9,642 bases of DNA, taken from the NCBI GenBank assembly GCA_017959485.1, contig JAGDAM010000017.1:1-9642 (forward strand), given 5' to 3'. Position numbers and translations under genes: made by a program. Origin of the DNA: Clostridia bacterium (GTDB lineage Bacteria; Bacillota_A; Clostridia; Oscillospirales; CAG-272). Below, one piece after another: positions 1 to 7,554 of this stretch. Position 1 is the stretch's first letter, and each line of letters begins with the position of its first letter. The notes under the pieces were generated by a model. It ran no database searches. It saw only the letters and a program-made list of their open reading frames with translations, and had not been told where the DNA came from.

Positions 1-2
1 CA

Positions 3-45
3 GTCCGGCTGCGCCGGACGACTTCACTGTCCGGCGCAGCCGGAC
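3..45. repeat. Pair of GC-rich palindromes forming a larger inverted repeat
   Basis: Positions 3-19 (GTCCGGC-TGC-GCCGGAC) and 29-45 (GTCCGGC-GCA-GCCGGAC) are each a 7-bp-stem hairpin, and the second is the exact reverse complement of the first. The pair can therefore fold as two small hairpins or one 17-bp stem with a 9-nt loop. Each copy is followed by a TTCACT-like string (23-28 and 49-54), which suggests a repeated unit that probably extends left of the window. No coding frame is supported. It may be a REP-like intergenic repeat or the terminator region of an upstream gene; no clear T-tract marks it as an intrinsic terminator. Confidence 0.7.
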
Positions 46-59
46 ATTTTCACTGCCGA

Positions 60-73
60 GCGCCGCAAGGCGC
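60..73. repeat. Small GC-rich hairpin
   Basis: GCGCC-GCAA-GGCGC is a perfect 5-bp stem closed by a GNRA-type tetraloop. It follows the palindrome pair at 3-45 and probably belongs to the same intergenic repeat cluster. Positions 74-197 hold no gene I can support, only a short AT-rich palindrome at 107-118. Confidence 0.5.
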
Positions 74-197
74 GAAGGCCCTGGCCGCCCCCTGAGGCGT
101 AAATATCAATAATTATTGGCAATCGCACATATGCGCCCTTCGTTCGTCGGTCCGTGCCGCAGTTTTCCCCGGTGCATAATTATGATGAGTATTTGAT

Positions 198-204
198 GGA
201 GGGG
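198..204 (+). promoter_or_regulatory. Ribosome binding site of the lipoprotein gene
   Basis: GGAGGGG lies 5 nt before the ATG at 210 and fixes this start. No convincing sigma-A promoter was found upstream. CATAAT (175-180) and TATGAT (181-186) resemble -10 boxes but have no -35 partner at 16-18 nt. Confidence 0.75.
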
Positions 205-209
205 ATTCA

Positions 210-947
210 ATGAAACGTTTTCTGATATTATTACTGGCTGTTCTTATGATATTTTCCCTCTCTTCGTGTGCAAAGCAGCGAACGCAGCGTGCGGAGAGGT
301 ACATCAAAAACAATCTGACATCGCACAGCATTGCGTCTGATAAAACTGCAGTGACCTACGCGTGGGACAGTATTTTAACCATTGTGGCGCCTGCCAGCGG
401 TTTTATTATATGTTCGGATGACAATGAAAGCGCTGTTCTGTTTATCAGAGACGGGCATGTATCCCTGATATTCTTGGATGACCGCCGTGTTGCGGATGCC
501 GAAGCCGCGGGTAATGAGCGCGGATACGAATATATTCTGACCGGTGCCGACTCATCAAAGTTTCAGTCCCTGATTGAGGACAAGCAGGCCGCTATGGTCA
601 ATACGGTTTATAATGTGACCGACAACACCAAGTGGACTGGCTGCACCTACAGCGAGTTCTCGGATTCCTATTCACTCTTCGGCGTATACGGAGATCTGAG
701 CGTGCGTGTTGTCTTTTCAGAAGCAGAAGAAGGTTGGAAAGTCTATTATGCGAATGGTATGATTCCATCGGATATTATTGTTCCGAATGTCAGATACTAC
801 AAGTTCTTTGACTCAGAAAACATAGTTGCGATATCGGATCCGTCGGAATTCGTGCAGAAGGAAATCACCCGTCAGGAGCTTCGGGAGCTGCTTACAGATG
901 CCTGTCCGAACACTTTGGACGTAATCGATATCGATAAGATGTACTGA
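210..947 (+). CDS. Predicted lipoprotein of unknown function
   Basis: This 245-residue protein starts with a type II signal peptide: basic Lys2-Arg3, a hydrophobic stretch at 5-16, and a lipobox L17-S18-S19-C20. After cleavage and lipidation it should be anchored on the outer face of the membrane at Cys20. The mature part is soluble, with mixed strand and helix character, no further membrane segment, no repeat and no catalytic motif I recognise. The start is supported by GGAGGGG 5 nt upstream. It converges on the minus-strand VWA operon and shares the palindromic terminator with it, so it is a separate transcription unit; nothing shows a functional tie to the operon. Its base composition (43-50 % GC in two lines counted by hand) is below that of the operon (60 % in one line counted), which may mean a different origin or lower expression. 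The lipoprotein call is firm; the function is unknown. Confidence 0.88.
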   Translation: MKRFLILLLAVLMIFSLSSCAKQRTQRAERYIKNNLTSHSIASDKTAVTYAWDSILTIVAPASGFIICSDDNESAVLFIRDGHVSLIFLDDRRVADAEAAGNERGYEYILTGADSSKFQSLIEDKQAAMVNTVYNVTDNTKWTGCTYSEFSDSYSLFGVYGDLSVRVVFSEAEEGWKVYYANGMIPSDIIVPNVRYYKFFDSENIVAISDPSEFVQKEITRQELRELLTDACPNTLDVIDIDKMY

Positions 948-1001
948 AATAACAAGGGGCTGTAAAAAAAGTTGACTTTTTTACAGCCCCGCGATATTTC
1001 A
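945..1001. terminator. Convergent palindromic terminator bounded by both stop codons
   Basis: The core is a 14-bp stem, GGGGCTGTAAAAAA (956-969) pairing with TTTTTTACAGCCCC (977-990), with a 7-nt loop. Outside it, after 4 mostly unpaired bases on each side, TGAAATA (945-951) pairs with TATTTCA (995-1001). The symmetry centre is the same for both arms (973). The A/T tracts sit in the upper stem, so either strand would carry a GC-rich stem base with a run of U. It lies exactly between two convergent genes, which suits bidirectional termination. It could also be an inserted palindromic repeat that now supplies both stops. Confidence 0.65.
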
Positions 1002-3827
1002 CATTTTTTTCCTCGACATATTCTGCTTTTCCTTGAGCAGCGAGGATACCGACGACTTCCCGGTTTCAGCCGGAGGAGTCTCTTTTTCTTTTTCGGGGCT
1101 TTCTTTTTTCTTCTTCGTTTTCGCGGCGCCGGGCGGAGCGTCGCCGTCGGACGTTTTCCCGGGCTTGCGCTCTTTCTTTTCCTTCACGGCGCGGCCCGTC
1201 TCCGCGGCGGTAACCGGCTCCTCTTCGGGATTCTTTGCCGGCCTGCGGCTCCTCCGTTTTGCGGCGGCCGCTGCGAGCATTCCCCCGATATCCAGCCGTC
1301 GGACGGCTATATCGGCCATAACAAGTACGAGCATCGCGATGATAAACGGAACGGTGAACTCGAGACTGTGAGTCACGGGATTCGTTTTAATCGTGAAAAG
1401 CTCCTCCGCCTTCGTCCAGGAGGCCTTGCCGCCCGTTTCGGCGCAAAGCGCCTCGAGCGACCCGTCGTAGGTTCTGAAGGCGTCGTACTCATCGCTGTAC
1501 CGCACGGCAAGGGCGCCTTCCTTGTTCATCACGGTGTCCTCGCCGTCTTTCTGAGTCACGACGGTGACGTAGCTTCCCTCTTCCTCAAGTTCAAACTCGC
1601 CCGAGTATTCTCCGATACCCGTCTGAACAAGCGTCAGAACGCTCTCCTTGCCCGACGGGGAAATGATAACCGCCTCGGTGGGAAGCGTCCTGTCCGTCAC
1701 CGGCGACGACGCCGTGACGACGCCCTTGTCGCCGACGCGTCTCACCGTTACGCTTCCTTCGCCTTCCTCGTCAGAGGGAAGGACGTAGGACACGATGTTT
1801 CCGATCAGCGTCCTTCCGTCCCCGGACGCGAGCAGCTTTGACGACCATTTTCCGTTGAGGTCGGTCATCAGCGACGCCGCGCGGCCCAGTCCGTACTGCC
1901 ATACCGACAGAATCGGATCGCCTTCGGGCGTCTTCAGCACCTTCGACGCGAGATCCTTCCCTTCGGTCAGTATGAATCCGTCGAGCTCGGGAAGGTATCG
2001 CACCTCCGACAGCACGCTCGACCAGTCTCCCACCTCGGGTGTGAAGGTGACGTTGTTGATGTAACCGCTGTGAAGTATCTTCACCGCCTCGGTGAAGATT
2101 ATTTCGGGCAGTTCCTCCGCCTTCAGCGCGGTCGACACACGTCCTCCGGTGGCTTTCGCGAGCGACGCCAGGATCGCCGTATCGGCGTATTCCCCGACGG
2201 CTATCGAGTTTACAGTGATCCCGGCTTCGGCCAGTTTCTTGTCGAGAGAGTTCATGAAGACCGCTTCTCCGTCTGCCGGCTGTCCGTCGGTCAGCAGAAG
2301 AACGCTCTTCAGCGATTTGCCGCTGTCCAGGAGCGCCTGGTACGCGGCGCTCAGCGCCCCGGCGATCATTGTTCCGCCTCCCGACCCTATCGAAGCGATC
2401 TTTCCCTGAACTCTCTCCTTTTCGGTGCCGGGAGTGAGTTTCGACACCCACACGGCGTTGTCCGAAAAGGCGATGACTCCTACCGAATCGATCGATTTGA
2501 TGATGCCCGCGGCATTGATCGCACCCTGCTTAGCGAGTTCGAGCGAACTGCCGGCTCCGGCTCCCATACTTCCGGAATTGTCGATGAGTATCATCATCGC
2601 GAGATCGCGCAGCTTCGCCTTGTCGGTGGTGATCATATTGACCGGCAGGATCTTCTCGAGAGTGCTCCCCTCCCAGCCGCCGAGCGCGTAGGTTTTGTCT
2701 CCGCCGGTCGTTATAAGCCCGCGTCCGAGCTTTCGTACGTAAACCTCGAGCAGCTCGTCGTATCCGTCGGGCAAACTCTCCTTCGACACGTTCATCATGA
2801 CGACGGCGTTGTAGCTGCGAAGTCCGGCGATATCGGTCGGGACGGTCTCCGGGTACCTCACGTCGCACTCGACTCCCTCTCCGAGAAGAGCCGTGATCTC
2901 GTGAGACTCGGTGCCGGTGCCGTCGATAACAAGCACGCGCGGCGTACCGAGTATCTTTATGAAGCTGTAAACCTTGTTGTTCTTGCGCAGAGAGTCGCTT
3001 TCTGCGGTTATCTCCGCGGAGTAGGTCGCGATACCCGAAGCCAGCGCCGTCTCCCGGAAAACGAACCTGTTGACGCCGCGCGTCAGGGTCACTTCCCTGC
3101 TCGAGACCGGCGTCCCGTCGGCGTAAAGCGTGAGTTCCGCCTTCCCTTCGTAGGTACTCTCGGCGGTAACGGTAATGTTGTACGCCTCGCCTTTGTACAC
3201 CGTTTCAGGCATTGAAAGATCGGTCACCTGAAGTTCGATGTCGTCGGCGCCCGTCTCGTAGACCCGCGCGTCAAGACGGATCCCGCGCTGCAGAAGAACG
3301 GTCGCCGCCTCTTTGTACGCGCCGACGTTCTCCTTTCCGTCGGTCAGAAGCACGATGCGCTTGGACGAATCGCCCGGGAACATCGCCGCCGCCTTGATGA
3401 GGGCGGAATAGATATCCGTGTAGCCTCCGTCGGGAGAGGTTTCAAACCTGCTGAAGACAAACCGGTCGGTGACCGGTATTTCGTAATATGAATTGTGCCC
3501 GAAGGTGACAAGTCCTATTTTTGTGGAGCGCCCGGAATACTCCGACGCCATGGCGACCGCTTCGGCTATCCTCTCTCTCACGCCGCGCGTCGAGTCGGAC
3601 AGATCGGCGATGATGATCACGGCGTCGGTATCGGCGCGGCGGCCGGCGGTAAATCCAGAAAGAGCGAGCAGCGCGAGCGTGAGTGCGATGACTCTTATCG
3701 CGAGCGAGGCTTTCTGGCGCCCCCTGACTCTTCCGCGTTTCACGGCGATAAAGAAAGGCACGAGCAGCGCCGCGAGAAGCGGTATCGCCAGAAGGAGCAG
3801 GAGGGGCTGTCTGAAACTAACGTTCAA
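999..3827 (-). CDS. Membrane protein with two VWA domains around a GATase-like domain
   Basis: This 942-residue protein ends the operon. Two N-terminal membrane segments (about 8-28 and 43-60) flank a basic loop rich in Arg/Lys at 30-40. VWA domain 1 (about 66-195) has a full MIDAS: D75-x-S77-x-S79, T137, D163. A GATase/ThuA-like alpha/beta domain follows (about 295-400), ending in the family-type string GGW-x-GSTLEKILPV. It shows no nucleophile-elbow Cys, so it is probably not catalytic. VWA domain 2 (about 410-590) has D416-x-S418-x-S420, T486 and D514. A beta-rich region leads to a third membrane segment (823-840) and a Lys/Glu/Arg-rich tail (about 857-942). By the positive-inside rule the VWA domains face outward and the tail is cytoplasmic. 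The start is TTG, overlapping the previous gene by 11 nt, with GGGGGTG upstream and no in-frame ATG nearby. Related proteins are known from MoxR/BatA-type operons; the ligand is unknown. Confidence 0.92.
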   Translation of the reverse strand: MNVSFRQPLLLLLAIPLLAALLVPFFIAVKRGRVRGRQKASLAIRVIALTLALLALSGFTAGRRADTDAVIIIADLSDSTRGVRERIAEAVAMASEYSGRSTKIGLVTFGHNSYYEIPVTDRFVFSRFETSPDGGYTDIYSALIKAAAMFPGDSSKRIVLLTDGKENVGAYKEAATVLLQRGIRLDARVYETGADDIELQVTDLSMPETVYKGEAYNITVTAESTYEGKAELTLYADGTPVSSREVTLTRGVNRFVFRETALASGIATYSAEITAESDSLRKNNKVYSFIKILGTPRVLVIDGTGTESHEITALLGEGVECDVRYPETVPTDIAGLRSYNAVVMMNVSKESLPDGYDELLEVYVRKLGRGLITTGGDKTYALGGWEGSTLEKILPVNMITTDKAKLRDLAMMILIDNSGSMGAGAGSSLELAKQGAINAAGIIKSIDSVGVIAFSDNAVWVSKLTPGTEKERVQGKIASIGSGGGTMIAGALSAAYQALLDSGKSLKSVLLLTDGQPADGEAVFMNSLDKKLAEAGITVNSIAVGEYADTAILASLAKATGGRVSTALKAEELPEIIFTEAVKILHSGYINNVTFTPEVGDWSSVLSEVRYLPELDGFILTEGKDLASKVLKTPEGDPILSVWQYGLGRAASLMTDLNGKWSSKLLASGDGRTLIGNIVSYVLPSDEEGEGSVTVRRVGDKGVVTASSPVTDRTLPTEAVIISPSGKESVLTLVQTGIGEYSGEFELEEEGSYVTVVTQKDGEDTVMNKEGALAVRYSDEYDAFRTYDGSLEALCAETGGKASWTKAEELFTIKTNPVTHSLEFTVPFIIAMLVLVMADIAVRRLDIGGMLAAAAAKRRSRRPAKNPEEEPVTAAETGRAVKEKKERKPGKTSDGDAPPGAAKTKKKKESPEKEKETPPAETGKSSVSSLLKEKQNMSRKKM

Positions 3828-5655
3828 GATAATACACCCCCCATTCCGCGGCCATAAGCAGAAGTATGACTATCAGGAAATACGGCCAGAGTTCGGTCTG
3901 TCCGATGAGATCGGAGACCTGTGCGCCACCTTCTCCTTCAAAAGAGACCGCGCCCTTCATGGCCGATTCGCTCTCGGGCACTCCGGCGACAAGATATCCC
4001 TTCACCTCCGACTCGGTCCCGGCCCTGCTGAGCGTCTGAGTTACGGTATAAACTCCGGGCAGAGAGAGCCGCACCTTGTCGGCCGGGAAGGGCGGCGCGA
4101 TCTTCGCGACCGTCCCGTCTGGAGACGTCACCGATATGCTCTCGGAATACGCGAGTCCCTTGATGCCGACAAGACTGCCGGTCAGATAAACTCCGCTTCC
4201 CTCGGTCATTCTCGGAACAGACCAGCCGAGCAGATTCTGGATCAGTATCGGGAACTCCTTGAGCAGCGGCAGATTGCTGTCGTGGATGTCAAAAGCCACC
4301 GCGGCGACCCGGCGGCCGTCGTCGCCCGTCCTGACAGTTACCGCGGGAAGCATCCCGCATCCAAGGACGGTGTCCCAGCCCGCTTCGGGCTCGAACTCGT
4401 ACAGCCGCGCGACGGCAATCTCGCCGGCGTTGACGTAGGAACAAATCTCCTGCGAGGAAGCAGAAGACACCGGCGAGAGATAGGCGCCCTTGACAGAAGT
4501 TCCGACTTTGATTCCCGGAATATCCGAGGGCGGCGCCCAGAACCATACCGACGGACCCGACGGAAGTTCCGACGGGACGTATCCGTCGAAAATAATCAGG
4601 TCGTACGCGCCTCCGGCGGGATCGTATCCGTCGGGCTCGGTTTTATATATCTCGCAGCCTCCGATCGCGTAAAAGATCTTCTCGAAGAAGAAGCTCTCTT
4701 TCGAGACGATCAGTCTCTTTCTCTCCTCTTTCTGCTCCAGCGGGACGCTCAGTTCGTCGTCGCAGGAGAGTACTCCTCCGGCGTTGCCGGCGATCCTCAC
4801 CGTGGCGACGGAGGCGCCGGTCCGAGTCAGCTTCCAGTAGACCGCCTCGGTCTGTTCGGCAGAGAGCGTCACCTCTCTCGCGTCGTACAGCTCGCCGTCG
4901 CAAAGCAGTTCGAGCGTCAGCGTGGCGTCGGCCCCGTAGGAGGTCACGCCCGACAGAACGGTGACGCTGCCCCCCGAACCGCCGCAGCTTATGGAGGTCA
5001 CTGCCGCGTTGGCGCGGCTCTTCGAGAGATCAGTCACGCGGATACGCGGGTCTTCGGTCTTAACTTCGCGGTCGGTAAAGACGGCTATGACGTTGTTCGA
5101 CCCGTCGGCGCTCATACTGTCGGCAAGCAGAAGCGCGTTCGTGACGTCGCCGTCCGACCAGCCGCATTCCGCGGCCGACAGCGCCTTTTTGATCTCGGCA
5201 GGTGTCTCGGAGTGAGACACCGCCGGGATGACGCTGTCGCCGGCGAAGATCACAGACATCTTCTTGCCGGCGCGCAGTCCGTCCGCGGTTTCCCGCGCGA
5301 TCGCTACCGCGCGTTCGAACCTCGTGCGTCCGTCGCGCTCACCTCCGTCTACCGCCCTCATGCTCGCCGACGTGTCGATAATCACGACTATCTCGTCGTA
5401 TTGGGCCGCTCCGCTGACAGCCGGCCTGGCGATAGCGAAACAGACAGTCAAAAGAAGCAAAAGCTGCAGAATAAAGAGGAGGTTGCGCTTCAGCCGCTCC
5501 CAGGGTGAGGACGCCTCCATAAGAGTCCTCGTCTTCTTCCAGAGAAGAAGGCTGGGGACCGGCTTTATTCTGTGCTTCTGCTTCAGTATGTAGAGGGCGA
5601 TCAGCGCCGGTACCGAGATCAGCGACAAAAGCCCCCAGGGGTTCAAGAATTCCAT
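3817..5655 (-). CDS. BatA-like membrane protein with VWA domain
   Basis: This 612-residue protein begins with the aerotolerance-regulator (BatA) N-terminal region: membrane segment at about 8-24, a basic cytoplasmic loop containing the string VPSLLLWKK (33-41), and a second membrane segment at about 59-78. The VWA domain (about 87-220) keeps all MIDAS residues: D94-x-S96-x-S98, T172 and D195. A beta-rich middle is followed by a GATase-like part (about 313-480) with YDLIIFDGYVPSELPSGPS (351-369) and FDIHDSNLPLLKEFPILIQN (455-474), both of a pattern I know from this family. A C-terminal membrane segment spans about 590-607. The topology predicts VWA and following domains outside the cytoplasm. 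AAGGAT lies just before the ATG. The gene starts 20 nt after the DUF58 stop and overlaps the next gene by 11 nt. A role as structural or metal-binding partner of MoxR is inferred from the family. Confidence 0.92.
   Translation of the reverse strand: MEFLNPWGLLSLISVPALIALYILKQKHRIKPVPSLLLWKKTRTLMEASSPWERLKRNLLFILQLLLLLTVCFAIARPAVSGAAQYDEIVVIIDTSASMRAVDGGERDGRTRFERAVAIARETADGLRAGKKMSVIFAGDSVIPAVSHSETPAEIKKALSAAECGWSDGDVTNALLLADSMSADGSNNVIAVFTDREVKTEDPRIRVTDLSKSRANAAVTSISCGGSGGSVTVLSGVTSYGADATLTLELLCDGELYDAREVTLSAEQTEAVYWKLTRTGASVATVRIAGNAGGVLSCDDELSVPLEQKEERKRLIVSKESFFFEKIFYAIGGCEIYKTEPDGYDPAGGAYDLIIFDGYVPSELPSGPSVWFWAPPSDIPGIKVGTSVKGAYLSPVSSASSQEICSYVNAGEIAVARLYEFEPEAGWDTVLGCGMLPAVTVRTGDDGRRVAAVAFDIHDSNLPLLKEFPILIQNLLGWSVPRMTEGSGVYLTGSLVGIKGLAYSESISVTSPDGTVAKIAPPFPADKVRLSLPGVYTVTQTLSRAGTESEVKGYLVAGVPESESAMKGAVSFEGEGGAQVSDLIGQTELWPYFLIVILLLMAAEWGVYYLER
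3835..3841 (-). promoter_or_regulatory. Ribosome binding site supporting a TTG start
   Basis: On the minus strand GGGGGTG, equal to GGAGGTG with one G-U wobble to the anti-Shine-Dalgarno, lies 7 nt before the TTG at 3827-3825. It sits inside the last codons of the preceding gene, so translation of the two-VWA protein is probably coupled to it. Confidence 0.6.
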
Positions 5656-5661
5656 TTATCC

Positions 5662-5685
5662 TTATTGAAACGGTGTTATTGAAAC
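5662..5685 (-). repeat. Short direct repeat at the DUF58/BatA junction
   Basis: TTATTGAAAC occurs at 5662-5671 and 5676-5685 (plus-strand reading), 14 nt apart. The second copy holds the DUF58 stop codon; the first lies in the intergenic gap beside the ribosome binding site of the next gene. It looks like a small tandem duplication that lengthened the spacer. Confidence 0.6.
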
Positions 5686-6555
5686 ACGCCCGCGGCGGTG
5701 CCCTTTCCGAAAATCGCTTCTCCCGGGTCTTCGTCCGAGCTTATCCTGACGAGCCGCACTCCGGTTCGCATGCAGAAGGAGCTGATGCCCGCGCAGTAAT
5801 CGGTGAACGCGCGCCGGTAGAATCCGACCGCCGCGGAAGGCGAGCCGACGTCGACCCAGTCTCCGGTCTCGCTGTCGGTCAGCCGCGCCGAGGCGTCGAG
5901 CGTGGGGTTCATCTCTTCGGGCGACAGGACGTGAACGAGTATAACCTCCTGCTTGCGGTATATCAGATACCGCAAAGCGTCCGCGTAGTCCTTTTCGTCC
6001 TCAGACATAAGATCGGAAATAACGATTGACGCTCCCGAACCGCTGAATCCGCGGTAGTCTTTCACCGACGCGGAGAGCGACGTCTTCCCTTCCGCCTTCA
6101 GCCCTTCGAGCCGCTCAAGCGAGGAGAAAAATCCCCGGCGCCCGGTAATGCTTCCGATCAGTTCTTCCGCCCTGCCGTCGCGCAGCGAGACCACCGACAC
6201 GCAGTCGGAAGCCGCGACCGAAACGTAGGCGCACGCGGCGGCAAATCTGAGGGCGGCGGTCAGTTTGTCGGGCTCGCCGAATCCCATCGACGCCGACGTG
6301 TCGACGAACAGGTTGACCTTTAGCTGCCTCTCGTCGAGAAAAAGACGGATAAACAGCTTTTCAAAGCGTCCGTAGGCGTTCCAGTCGATGCGGCGGAAGT
6401 CGTCGCCCTGAACGTACTCGCGAAAGCCGGAAAACTCGACGGTCGAGCCGTGCTTCTTCGACCGGCGGCCGCCGCTCATATTACCGTTGACCGCCGATTC
6501 GAACCTGAGAGACATACGGTCGAGACGGCGGAGAAACTCCTCGTCGATCAGCCGT

Positions 6556-6563
<8 letters not shown>
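5676..6563 (-). CDS. DUF58 protein with VWA-like fold
   Basis: This 295-residue protein matches the DUF58 family well. The signature runs from about 32 to 62: GRRSKKHGS, EFSGFREY (43-50), GDDFRRIDW (53-61). It is followed by the VWA part with an intact MIDAS: D88-x-S90-x-S92-M93, T161 and D184. There is no signal peptide or membrane segment, so it should be cytoplasmic. DUF58 proteins are typically encoded directly after moxR and are thought to be its partner or adaptor. Here the start overlaps the end of the MoxR gene by 8 nt, and AAGGAA lies 4 nt before the ATG, indicating tight translational coupling and perhaps fixed stoichiometry. Length is normal for the family. The metal site is seen in the sequence; the partnership is inferred from family knowledge and gene order. 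Confidence 0.95.
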
Positions 6564-7545
<982 letters not shown>

Positions 7546-7554
7546 ATCATGCCC

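Noticed and set aside
175..186. Possible -10 boxes CATAAT and TATGAT before the lipoprotein gene
   Set aside because: No -35-like hexamer lies 16-18 nt upstream of either, so a promoter is not called.
113..331. 72-codon minus-strand frame over the lipoprotein start
   Set aside because: Overlaps the signal-peptide coding region of a convincing gene and shows no family features.
2628..2945. Active glutamine amidotransferase
   Set aside because: No Cys at the expected nucleophile elbow; only the fold pattern is supported.
2070..3215. 381-codon open frame on the plus strand
   Set aside because: Antisense to the GATase-like and VWA part of the 942-residue protein; no recognisable motif and Arg-rich.
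3493..5508. 671-codon open frame on the plus strand
   Set aside because: It is antisense to two well-supported genes with intact VWA motifs and has an Arg/Gly/His-rich composition typical of antisense reading in GC-rich DNA.
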